This document shows, piece after piece, positions 14,751 to 20,647 of a DNA stretch of 21,269 nucleotides. The stretch's first letter is position 1, and the number at the start of each line of letters is the position of its first letter. Origin of the DNA: a virus; IMG/VR virus record IMGVR_UViG_3300037247_000455, positions 1 through 21,269 of that record. One strand, 5' to 3'. The notes beneath the pieces were generated by a model, which worked only from the letters and a program-made list of their open reading frames with translations, ran no database searches and was not told the DNA's origin. A program made the position numbers and the translations under genes.

Positions 14751-15135
14751 TAAGAAAGTCCTTGTTAATCCTACTAACTTTTCCAGGAATACTTTCGCCC
14801 TGACGCTTCGCATCTTCACCAACTGTTCCTGCCCTGCCGTCTACACGGTCCATGATTAATTTACGGTATTCCATGCGTACTTTCGGGTCAATATTATCTG
14901 TTTCATCCTCACCAACCGGTAATGCTTTCTGTATAATGTCCCGCACAATGGCCTCAGCTTTAGATACTAATATCGTTTTCATTTTGCCGTCTGTTCGACC
15001 TGGCACTTTGGTGGATAATAGTTCTGTCATTTCAGAAGCCACCGCGCGAAATAAACTGGACATCAGGTTGCCTGCTCTACTCTTTGCACCCAGTTCAGTT
15101 AAATCTCGTTCCCTTTGGTTTGATTGTTTGGTCAT
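14698..15135 (-). CDS. Putative terminase small subunit
   Basis: The ORF encodes 145 residues. The ATG at 15135 overlaps the previous stop (ATGA). The protein is charged and helical, with 'VSKAEAIVRDIIQKAL', then 'RMEYRKLIMDRVDGRAG', a basic stretch and a K-rich end. The 'Y-R-K-L-I-x-D-R-x-D-G-R' segment resembles sequence I associate with small terminase or DUF5681-like phage proteins. Its position directly before the large terminase supports a DNA-recognition role in packaging, but no helix-turn-helix is certain. Its last 53 bases are shared with the Cys-rich mini-gene. Confidence 0.5.
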   Translation of the reverse strand: MTKQSNQRERDLTELGAKSRAGNLMSSLFRAVASEMTELLSTKVPGRTDGKMKTILVSKAEAIVRDIIQKALPVGEDETDNIDPKVRMEYRKLIMDRVDGRAGTVGEDAKRQGESIPGKVSRINKDFLNDTAKKTKAKKGGPPEL

Positions 15136-15416
15136 GTTAACCGCCTGTAATCAAACCGCCAAAGGAGTCTTGCAATTTCTTTTGCTGTCCTGGTTACATT
15201 TTCTTCATCCACCAACCAATTGCTTGCGTGTAGTGCCTCATGTATTACATTTTCAAGGCCAGAACAGCGTGCATTTATGGTTGCGCGCAAAGTAGGCCTG
15301 CTGTGGTGTATCGGATCGTCACAATAACCTTCAAGTAGTTCATCATCCTCACCTATGTCAATATCAAATATAACGTCATTAAATGTAGCGGTGCGAACCT
15401 TGCGTTGTTTATGCAT
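15132..15416 (-). CDS. Mini HEXXH zinc metallopeptidase-like protein (94 aa)
   Basis: The start was set at the ATG at 15416, which overlaps the protease stop (ATGA) with GGGGG upstream. A TTG 12 bases earlier is possible but inside the upstream gene. The 94 residues hold 'ENVIHEALHASNWLVDEENV' (residues about 55-74). H59-E60-x-x-H63 is a zincin-type motif, with E71 or E72 as a possible third ligand, followed by the helix 'TAKEIARLLWRFDY'. An N-terminal 'GYCDDP' precedes it. I recall similar HEALHA...E...IARLLWRL sequences among small phage proteins. It may be a real peptidase or a zinc-stabilised fold without activity. It lies between a serine protease and the packaging genes. Confidence 0.68.
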   Translation of the reverse strand: MHKQRKVRTATFNDVIFDIDIGEDDELLEGYCDDPIHHSRPTLRATINARCSGLENVIHEALHASNWLVDEENVTRTAKEIARLLWRFDYRRLT

Positions 15417-16420
15417 CAGTACCCCCAAGCTTCAGCGGCATAATCTGGTTCCTCCTCACGATAGTATTTATCCTGTACGAACATCTGTTTTATGGTTGGT
15501 ATGTCCTTGATAAATAAATCTGAAGGCATTGCAATGATAAGATTGGAATTAAATCCGCCAACCAACACTCCCACGACGGTCCCATCACTTGTAAATATAG
15601 CGCAACCTGAACTACCCGGAAAACCGGGCGACGAAGATTGAAATGCCACGCTCCAACCATAGTCATTGTATCCATAGTAACTATCATTTAGTGGATCATA
15701 GTCCCTATCAAGCCCGGCTATGATACCAAGCGTAACAGAGTTGAAATTAACCTTACCATACGGCGACCCAATTGTGATTAATTCTTGACCAAGTTGGCAC
15801 TCTGTGATGCTGCCAAGCTTCAGTACGTGTAACTTGACTTTGTGTTTAACTTTGTTGCACGCAATCTCACGATCTTTTTCAAGTTGGCACGTAAGATCAT
15901 CGATGCAAATCACTGCAAAATCATATTTCTCGCTTGAGATAGCTCTCGTTGCATGGAGTACGTGTCCACCATCTGTTGTAATTATAAAACTCGTAACACC
16001 TTCAACAACATGCCTTGCTGTGCCAATGTGGTTGGGGCTAATCACAAACCCACTGCCCTGCCAAGCAGGACATTGAATGTGAACCACGCCGGGTTTGATC
16101 TTCGGGATTATTTCTACAATTGGCTTTAACATAAGAGTATCAATAGCGTCCATGAGGTCTTCGTCAGTGTTCAACATAAACACCTCAAGCCGTTCTACTT
16201 TATCAGATAGTTTCTTTACTTCTGATTCGTGGGTAGAATCACACCTGGTATGAAGTTCGCGTTCTGCCACCAGTTCTTCCTCAGTTTTTACGTGCTCCTC
16301 TTTTATCTCAATGTCATGCGTTTCGCACGCACCTGAAACTACAAACGCACCCAAAACCAGTAAGGACATAATAATGATTGAAATGACAATGTTACCCAGA
16401 ATACCTCTATTTTTTCCCAT
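15416..16420 (-). CDS. Membrane-anchored trypsin/HtrA-like serine protease
   Basis: The start was set at the ATG at 16420, preceded by AGGAGG. The longer reading with 14 extra residues has no site. The protein has 334 residues. Residues about 7-29 form one membrane segment ('ILGNIVISIIIMSLLVLGAF'), then come a charged helical linker (about 35-100) and a chymotrypsin-fold domain. The catalytic triad is visible: H137 in 'GTARHVVE', D167 in 'YDFAVICI' and S271 in 'PGFPGSSGCAIF'. 'GSGFVIS', 'IGSPYG' and 'SVTLGIIAG' are typical of S1C/HtrA-type proteases, but no PDZ domain follows. A Cys follows the membrane segment, but the bases around it are a poor lipobox. It is probably anchored in the inner membrane with the protease outside. 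The role is unknown: lysis, exclusion or envelope modification are possible. Confidence 0.85.
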   Translation of the reverse strand: MGKNRGILGNIVISIIIMSLLVLGAFVVSGACETHDIEIKEEHVKTEEELVAERELHTRCDSTHESEVKKLSDKVERLEVFMLNTDEDLMDAIDTLMLKPIVEIIPKIKPGVVHIQCPAWQGSGFVISPNHIGTARHVVEGVTSFIITTDGGHVLHATRAISSEKYDFAVICIDDLTCQLEKDREIACNKVKHKVKLHVLKLGSITECQLGQELITIGSPYGKVNFNSVTLGIIAGLDRDYDPLNDSYYGYNDYGWSVAFQSSSPGFPGSSGCAIFTSDGTVVGVLVGGFNSNLIIAMPSDLFIKDIPTIKQMFVQDKYYREEEPDYAAEAWGY

Positions 16421-16622
16421 TTTTCTCCTCCTTTGATTTCTCAACAGGCACCGCCTTTGCACGCTCCTCAGCCGCTTTCACCCTCGTTTTCAGTGCATCA
16501 AAACTATTGAGTTCAGCAACCACAATTTGAATTGACTCATTAACAGAATTACGTTCAGTCTCTGTCAAAGGGCATTCACTACACGCATGTTGAATATTTT
16601 CAAATGCTTGTTGTAGGTTCAT
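16407..16622 (-). CDS. Small helical protein (71 aa)
   Basis: The start is the ATG at 16622, with AGGAG upstream; nine more in-frame codons exist but lie before the site. The protein has 71 residues: a helical body with 'CSEC' (residues about 14-17), 'LTETERNSVNESIQIVVAEL', then a charged coiled-coil-like stretch and a K/E-rich tail. The TAG stop lies 14 bases inside the protease gene. I do not recognise a family. Coupled expression with the protease is likely. Confidence 0.6.
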   Translation of the reverse strand: MNLQQAFENIQHACSECPLTETERNSVNESIQIVVAELNSFDALKTRVKAAEERAKAVPVEKSKEEKNGKK

Positions 16623-16638
16623 TTTTCTCGCTCCTAAA

Positions 16639-16995
16639 TTAATTTGCACTTATGACGTATACGGTACCACCAGTAGCTGAAACAAAACGCAGATTAGTGA
16701 CAGTGTTAATTGGGATTTCCAGCCAAATATCAGCTTTCAGCAGAACAGGTTGGCCATCTTCATCCCCAATATAGCAGTCACTTAATGCTGTCCACAGCTT
16801 TATAGAGTTACACCCGTGCTCCTTTTCAGGCGTTCCCACCAGGTCTGCTGCCAACGCAAGTGCCTGAAATTTTATATCGCTGGTTGAACGATTTGAATTT
16901 CTGCCGAACTCCACAATAAGCTCCCTTTGAAGTTCCTCCGTACTTGGATCAATTTTTTCATCCGTACTATTTTTTATCAAGTAACTATTTTGCAT
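16639..16995 (-). CDS. Unknown 118-aa protein, mixed helix/beta
   Basis: The start was set at the ATG at 16995, which has GAGGA 5 bases upstream and overlaps the previous gene by 11 bases. The protein has 118 residues. A charged N-terminal half ('STEELQRELIVEFG') is followed by 'FQALALAADLVG' and a C-terminal beta part: 'LSDCYIGDEDGQPVLL', 'ADIWLEIPINTVTNLRFV', 'GGTVYVISAN'. The end looks like a small beta-sandwich of a kind seen in virion-associated proteins, but no family is recognised. Confidence 0.62.
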   Translation of the reverse strand: MQNSYLIKNSTDEKIDPSTEELQRELIVEFGRNSNRSTSDIKFQALALAADLVGTPEKEHGCNSIKLWTALSDCYIGDEDGQPVLLKADIWLEIPINTVTNLRFVSATGGTVYVISAN

Positions 16996-17497
16996 TTTGT
17001 TCCTCATCTGATTCACTGAGTATAAGTGTAATATACTTCTCTGGGATAATTATCAGTTCTTTGCCGTCGAGTTGAATATTGTCGCCACTTTTACGAAGAA
17101 GAATAAGCGTCATCCCAACCTTAACTACCATAGGACACCTTGACCCATCTTCAAGATGGTCGCCAGGGCCGACTGCTATAACTTTGACCTTAATTGGCCT
17201 GTCTTTCATCTTATCCGGTAAAATAATTCCGCCAAGAGACGTGCCTGTACCCTCGTCAATGGGCGTGCACAAAATATTGCTATCAATCATTTCATATTTC
17301 ATTTTTGTTTTCTCCACTTCAGCCTCTACAACATGTATACAAACAACGCCGTCATCTGGGAACTCTGCTACATGAAAACCAAGATTTTTAGGCCAGATAC
17401 TGATTTTAGCGCCTGGATTGCAACTTTCTAAACATTTAATAAAGTCTTTTACTGTCTTTATCGTGCTTTCTGTACGTTTTTCTTTATCAAGCTTCAT
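16985..17497 (-). CDS. GroES-like co-chaperonin with extra N-terminal domain
   Basis: The ORF encodes 170 residues. The ATG at 17497 has AGGAGG upstream and overlaps the previous stop (ATGA). Residues about 69-160 match the GroES fold: 'MIDSNILCTPIDE', the mobile-loop motif 'GTSLGGIILPD' that docks on GroEL, 'VKVIAVGPGD', 'VVKVGMTLILL' and 'KELIIIPEKYI'. Phage GroES-type proteins (T4 gp31 is the functional analogue) help the host GroEL fold capsid protein. The first 62 residues form another domain: 'TIKTVKDFIKCLESCNPGAKISI' and 'VAEFPDDGVVCIHVVEA', similar to the small 'TVxELIxxL..xPPxAxVxI' domains in many phages. Such a fusion is unusual. It is probably cytoplasmic, working with host GroEL on capsid assembly. 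Confidence 0.82.
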   Translation of the reverse strand: MKLDKEKRTESTIKTVKDFIKCLESCNPGAKISIWPKNLGFHVAEFPDDGVVCIHVVEAEVEKTKMKYEMIDSNILCTPIDEGTGTSLGGIILPDKMKDRPIKVKVIAVGPGDHLEDGSRCPMVVKVGMTLILLRKSGDNIQLDGKELIIIPEKYITLILSESDEEQNAK

Positions 17498-17958
17498 TTT
17501 TGCACATCCTCCTCAGTTATTGGTTCTAACTTTATTCCTGCTTTACAGTGTACAATGTCTGCACAGATATTAGGGTCTTCATTCGCCGCCGCAGTTAAAT
17601 ACATCACACTGCATGGCCGACACGCACAAACTCGATTATCTTTTTTAGACAACATCAATGGCCCAGAACACCGCGGACAACACTTTGGCAGCCCGGGGGC
17701 CAGAGCCATATCCACCGTCAACGGCTTGTTCAAGGCTTCTCTTGACACATATACTGGCTCAACTGTACCGGGACCGTATACTCGGTCGAAAGTACCCTGA
17801 ATGATGCTGCGACACTGTGGCGTAATCTCGTCAAGTCCGTCCTTTATCTGCTTTTGTGAAGAAGCGCATAGTTTTTCCTCAAAACTGGTCTTATACCCGC
17901 CCCGCTTCTTCTTCGCGGGCCACAAAAACCGAAGTAACCTCTTAATTAATTTTTTCAT
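17494..17958 (-). CDS. Zinc-ribbon protein (154 aa), unknown role
   Basis: The ORF encodes 154 residues. CGGAGGG precedes the ATG at 17958. A basic start ('KKLIKRLLRFLWPAKKKRGG') is followed by a middle with 'LDEITPQCRSIIQGTFDRVYG', then 'TVDMALAPGLPKCCPRCSG', 'NRVCACRPC' and an acidic end. The cysteine pairs C-P-R-C and C-A-C/C-R-P-C form one zinc ribbon around residues 93-116. I do not recognise a family. It lies in a run of small genes ahead of the GroES-like gene and overlaps it by four bases. Confidence 0.65.
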   Translation of the reverse strand: MKKLIKRLLRFLWPAKKKRGGYKTSFEEKLCASSQKQIKDGLDEITPQCRSIIQGTFDRVYGPGTVEPVYVSREALNKPLTVDMALAPGLPKCCPRCSGPLMLSKKDNRVCACRPCSVMYLTAAANEDPNICADIVHCKAGIKLEPITEEDVQK

Positions 17959-17959
17959 C

Positions 17960-18154
17960 TTAACCCTCCGCAGGTTTATAAAGCCTTATAAATTCATAGT
18001 CATGCAGGCTGTGCACCATTCCAAAAAGGTTCTGGGGCAGGTCTTGAAGTGTAGCGTTTGTAATATCCAGCATTACTTTGAAGAACCATTTACTGTGTTT
18101 CTTTTTGAGCCTCCACGATCGCCGCCTACGCCCGCCCACATTTTTGTGTCTCAT
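17960..18154 (-). CDS. Small basic protein (64 aa)
   Basis: The ORF encodes 64 residues with GGAGGG before the ATG at 18154. The N-terminus is strongly basic (RHKNVGGRRRRSWRLKKKH), which suits nucleic-acid binding. The rest ('WFFKVMLDITNATLQDLPQN', 'FGMVHSLHDYEFIRLY') is mixed. Its stop lies one base before the next gene's ATG. No family is recognised. Confidence 0.58.
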   Translation of the reverse strand: MRHKNVGGRRRRSWRLKKKHSKWFFKVMLDITNATLQDLPQNLFGMVHSLHDYEFIRLYKPAEG

Positions 18155-18158
18155 CTTC

Positions 18159-18389
18159 TCAACCCTCCCATACCTGTGTAATTGGAATTACACCTATTAC
18201 CGTCTTAATGCTGCCTACAACCTTATCAGGAAGTGCTATGCCCCGATAACCTTGCAAGTTAATCTTTTCCGGGCTTTCCCAACGACTGAAAGGTTTGTTT
18301 GTATCTAATCCCTTATCACGCAAATGTTCAAGTAATTCAAAATGTAACATGTTTGCAATAAGATATTTGTTTATCCACACTGTTCTCAT
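18159..18389 (-). CDS. Small protein (76 aa), unknown
   Basis: The ORF encodes 76 residues with GGAGGA before the ATG at 18389. It starts with a helical part ('WINKYLIANMLHFELLEHLRDKG') and ends with a more beta-like part ('GIALPDKVVGSIKTVIGVIPI'). No motif is recognised. The spacing and ribosome site are the same as those of its neighbours in the late operon. Confidence 0.62.
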   Translation of the reverse strand: MRTVWINKYLIANMLHFELLEHLRDKGLDTNKPFSRWESPEKINLQGYRGIALPDKVVGSIKTVIGVIPITQVWEG

Positions 18390-18392
18390 TTC

Positions 18393-18608
18393 TCAATCCT
18401 CCAGTTCTCTAAGTTCTCGATTTATTGCCTCTTCTGCCTGAAACGCTGATTTTCCTGCAAATTGATTCTCGGCCCACTCTAATGCTGCCCGCCAAACGGC
18501 TTCATACTTTCTTTCCAAACCCTCTACAGGCAATGTTGGGTGCATGACAAGGGCTTTCTTCATGTGCTCACTAAACCATTTCTTAAATATTACCATTTTC
18601 TCAATCAT
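18393..18608 (-). CDS. First gene of the leftward operon: small helical protein (71 aa)
   Basis: The start was set at the ATG at 18608, with GGAG just upstream; a TTG three codons earlier lies at the predicted transcript start. The 71 residues are helical and charged: 'IEKMVIFKKWFSEHMKKALV', 'LERKYEAVWRAALEWAENQF', 'FQAEEAINRELRELED'. I recall similar 'YxAxWxAALEWA' sequences in small phage proteins, but the function is unknown. It is the first gene after the proposed late promoter. Confidence 0.66.
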   Translation of the reverse strand: MIEKMVIFKKWFSEHMKKALVMHPTLPVEGLERKYEAVWRAALEWAENQFAGKSAFQAEEAINRELRELED

Positions 18609-18623
18609 TGTCTCCAAAATATA

Positions 18624-18651
18624 TATATATAACCAAATAAAAGCTGGTCAA
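18624..18651 (-). promoter_or_regulatory. Putative leftward late promoter
   Basis: On the minus strand TTGACC is followed by a 16-base spacer and TATATA, directly upstream of the first leftward gene. The predicted transcript would begin near 18616, leaving a very short leader with the GGAG site. The -10 lies in an AT dinucleotide run, so its exact position is uncertain. Confidence 0.5.
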
Positions 18652-18870
18652 CAGGCGTTAAGAAAGGCAGTGCACTCTACCATCCCAATACCCGTTGACT
18701 CCACATTGTTCAGCACCGAGCCATACTCTCCCAGCGGTGGCTTAAAGATCAGCTTCTGTATCTACTAAAAATTAGATTTTATCTAAAAAACAACACACTT
18801 TTTATCGGCGACTACTTCAAAAATTTATAATATTTTTTTCATAAAATCTGCCACTATTTCGCTCTGTAAG
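18652..18870. other. Intergenic stretch without genes, upstream of the late promoter
   Basis: No frame of either strand has a ribosome site and a plausible product here. There is an AT-rich part with a short palindrome, TTAGAT/ATCTAA with a 3-base loop (18772-18786), followed on the minus strand by a short T-run. This could be a weak leftward stop signal or a protein site. Nothing else stands out. Confidence 0.4.
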
Positions 18871-19330
18871 AATTATAGTGATTATAGTGATTATGATGAC
18901 TAAGTTGTAAAAATGGTTGCCTGTGGTTGCCTTAGTATAGAGCCTCCCCCCGCCGCATACCCACAGAGCAAGGGTAGCACCCCGCCCTGGCTGTTGCCGG
19001 TACTTCGATCATCAAGCATACGCGACAGCATACGCGACACATTGTCGTGCAAACATACATCATTGTACACTGTACCATCACACACACACACAACCACGTC
19101 CAATAATCCTATAGTCGCGTTACTTATCACTGTTTGCGTCCGAATAAAACCTTGTTCTATGTGAATACGCCATAGTCGCGTTATATATTGGGTTATAGTG
19201 ATTGTAGTGGTCGTATTGTGTATAGCCGTTATACTGGCACTATACTGCAAAACGTGGTCGTTTAGTAACTGGATTGCCCAGGCATCAAAACCTACGAATT
19301 TCTTCGTAAAGATTTTTCTACTCACCTATT
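18871..19330. repeat. Noncoding stretch with several short tandem and spaced repeats
   Basis: It holds ATTATAGTG in tandem (18872-18889, then ATTATGATG), GGTTGCCT twice 10 bases apart (18915, 18925), a perfect 12-base tandem repeat GCATACGCGACA (19016-19039) followed by a CGACA/TGTCG hairpin, a CA run (19080-19091) and ATAGTCGCGTTA twice, 61 bases apart (19111 and 19172). It is more GC-rich than the flanks. A minus-strand frame spans it but has a GTG start, no ribosome site and low-complexity content, so I do not call it a gene. Confidence 0.55.
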
Positions 19331-19332
19331 AA

Positions 19333-19707
19333 AACACGTCCGAGAATAAATAGCAAGAACAACAATATAACACGTCCGAAATAGTGAATACATGATAATA
19401 CACAATAAAACACGATATTACACAATAAATCATAGACATAAATATAGAATACATATAGAGTTATAGTTTATTTACACGATAACACGATAATAAATAGTAA
19501 GTTAGTCTATACGTATTTGAGAATCTCAAAACAGTAACACGAAAGGTTATTATAGTAACACGTAAATATATATATATATGTACATAGAGGCTATGAGGTA
19601 AAAAGTATTGTGTTACCGTGTAAATTTGATATAAGTATATTGTGTGTAAAGTTTTATCGCAAATAATTATTGTGTTTTATTGTGTTTTATTGTGTTTTAT
19701 TGTGTAA
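19333..19707. repeat. AT-rich iteron region, candidate replication origin
   Basis: AACACG-type elements occur at 19333 and 19369 (both AACACGTCCGA, 36 bases apart), 19409, 19473 (TACACGATA), 19481, 19536 and 19557. TGTGTTTTAT is repeated three times at 19671-19700. A reverse-complement match of that array lies at 19401-19413 (13 bases exact), and TTACACAATAAA at 19418-19429 pairs with 19696-19707. The stretch also holds AT dinucleotide runs. Iterons plus very AT-rich DNA between divergent operons fit an origin or a control region. No initiator gene is visible in the window. Confidence 0.5.
19516..19530. promoter_or_regulatory. Palindrome TTTGAGAATCTCAAA, possible operator
   Basis: This is a perfect 7-base inverted repeat around one base. 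The half TTTGAGAA recurs at 19719-19726, just upstream of the -35 of the first rightward promoter. That placement suggests a repressor or activator site, though no regulator gene is seen. Confidence 0.35.
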
Positions 19708-19731
19708 ATGACAAAATATTTGAGAATATAC

Positions 19732-19759
19732 TTGCAATACTTTGAATTTATGGTATACT
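19732..19759 (+). promoter_or_regulatory. Rightward early promoter 1
   Basis: TTGCAA, a 16-base spacer and TATACT, with TGG ahead of the -10 (an extended -10). It shares the TATACT(T)TAT core with the other two promoters in the window. Confidence 0.7.
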
Positions 19760-19765
19760 TTATAT

Positions 19766-19828
19766 ATGAATAATGAATGGAAAATAATAATGTGGTTAAG
19801 CTTATTTGCATATATAGCTTTACTATAA
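19766..19828 (+). CDS. Possible leaderless 20-aa membrane peptide
   Basis: The ATG falls where transcription from promoter 1 should begin. The frame encodes 20 residues: MNNEWK, then an unbroken hydrophobic run (IIMWLSLFAYIALL). It has no ribosome site. It may be chance in an AT-rich leader, but the composition is that of a single membrane helix. Confidence 0.25.
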   Translation: MNNEWKIIMWLSLFAYIALL

Positions 19829-19840
19829 GTGGAGAACAAG

Positions 19841-19939
19841 ATGACAAAACAAGACAAACGAATAAAACAAGAAGATCACGGTCGTTGTCCAGCCTGTGGA
19901 TATGGCACGCGGCAAGAAAACAATTTGAAAATATTTTAA
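19841..19939 (+). CDS. 32-aa peptide with a CxxC pair
   Basis: The ATG has GGAG 7 bases upstream, and the frame ends at TAA. The peptide is basic at the N-terminus and contains 'GRCPACGYG'. One cysteine pair alone could bind zinc only as a dimer. It is the first well-placed start after promoter 1. The function is unknown, and the gene may be a remnant of a longer zinc protein. Confidence 0.45.
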   Translation: MTKQDKRIKQEDHGRCPACGYGTRQENNLKIF

Positions 19940-19957
19940 GAATAAAAAAGAATTAGC

Positions 19958-19986
19958 TTGACACCGATTTGAAAATAGTGTATACT
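19958..19986 (+). promoter_or_regulatory. Rightward early promoter 2 (near-consensus)
   Basis: TTGACA, a 17-base spacer and TATACT: a perfect -35, ideal spacing and a 5-of-6 -10. The spacer end GAAAATAGTG is shared with promoter 3. Confidence 0.82.
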
Positions 19987-20016
19987 GTATGTAGTGAGTA
20001 GAACAAAAATGCAAGT

Positions 20017-20030
20017 GGCAAAACACTGCC
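20017..20030 (+). other. Leader hairpin after promoter 2
   Basis: GGCA and TGCC pair around AAACAC in the untranslated leader. The sequence GGCAAAACA is repeated in the leader after promoter 3, where it also forms a hairpin. Confidence 0.45.
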
Positions 20031-20053
20031 CAGCTAATTAGGAGAACTGAAAA

Positions 20054-20272
20054 ATGGATATAAATATATTTGAGATAGCTGGTATTTTGCGTGATGAGCG
20101 CATTCAGGCATCGACCCGCCCAAGTGATGCGAATTACAAAAATGAAGGATTTGATAATATTACAGATAAACTATGTACATTTATGGATAAGCAGCAACAA
20201 CAAGATTTTAAGGTTGTCTCTTTGTATAGAAAACCTGTAGACAATGCGGTGGAACATTGCCCGACAGATTAG
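20054..20272 (+). CDS. Early-region protein (72 aa), unknown
   Basis: The ATG has TTAGGAG upstream. The 72 residues include 'IFEIAGILRDERIQASTR', 'NYKNEGFDNITDKLCTFMDK' and a Q-rich stretch, then 'FKVVSLYRKPVDNAVEHC'. No family is recognised. It is the first gene of the cluster under promoter 2, and its TAG stop lies close to the next ribosome site. Confidence 0.62.
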   Translation: MDINIFEIAGILRDERIQASTRPSDANYKNEGFDNITDKLCTFMDKQQQQDFKVVSLYRKPVDNAVEHCPTD

Positions 20273-20283
20273 GAGGTTAAATA

Positions 20284-20424
20284 ATGGATAGATTAGATAA
20301 AATGTATTATGCAATTCAAGCTGAAGTACGCAACCGAGAAAGTGATCCTGAATGGATTGAAGGTGTTTTTAAGGATTTTTTCGGGGATAATGAAGATGAA
20401 GTATTGGCGAATGTTAAGGATTAA
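20284..20424 (+). CDS. 46-aa acidic early protein
   Basis: AGGAGG lies 7 bases before the ATG. The 46 residues are acidic and helical: 'MDRLDKMYYAIQAEVRNR', 'EWIEGVFKDFFGD', then 'EDEVLANVKD'. The strong ribosome site and the close fit between its neighbours (11 bases after one stop, 2 before the next start) support a real gene. The function is unknown. Small acidic early proteins of phages often bind host enzymes, which is speculation here. Confidence 0.65.
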   Translation: MDRLDKMYYAIQAEVRNRESDPEWIEGVFKDFFGDNEDEVLANVKD

Positions 20425-20426
20425 CC

Positions 20427-20630
20427 ATGAAAACTAAATCACAGAAAAGACGCGAACGCCGTATTGCATTAAGCAAAATACCAGAGATTGACGGCGATGC
20501 GTATCGACAGGGAACAAAGCTGGATAGGATGCAGCACATAGGGCCAGTGCAACAATCAAGATTGAATAAAACTTATACAGTCGATGGTTTTGTTTTTAAT
20601 ACCGGGAAAAAGCACAGACATATTGGATAA
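20427..20630 (+). CDS. Small basic early protein (67 aa)
   Basis: The ATG follows AAGGA 6 bases upstream, two bases after the previous stop. The 67 residues are strongly basic: 'KTKSQKRRERRIALSKIPE', 'GTKLDRMQHIGPVQQSRL' and 'TGKKHRHIG'. It may bind nucleic acid. No family is recognised. Confidence 0.6.
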   Translation: MKTKSQKRRERRIALSKIPEIDGDAYRQGTKLDRMQHIGPVQQSRLNKTYTVDGFVFNTGKKHRHIG

Positions 20631-20647
20631 ATTTTGGAGATAAGAAA

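Noticed and set aside
14592-14822. Longer 76-residue form of the Cys-rich ORF
   Set aside because: The ATG at 14750 has AAGGA in place, and the extra N-terminal part lies wholly inside the small terminase gene with no site of its own.
18900-19325. A 141-residue minus-strand frame across the repeat-rich stretch
   Set aside because: The start would be GTG without a ribosome site, and the product is low-complexity (T/I runs, repeats matching the DNA repeats) with no fold pattern.
19671-19705. TGTGTTTTAT array as a CRISPR
   Set aside because: The units are adjacent 10-base repeats without spacers. They fit iterons, not a CRISPR array.
18609-19765. tRNA genes in the gene-free stretch
   Set aside because: No cloverleaf with a GGTTC-type T-loop and matching acceptor arms was found on either strand by eye.
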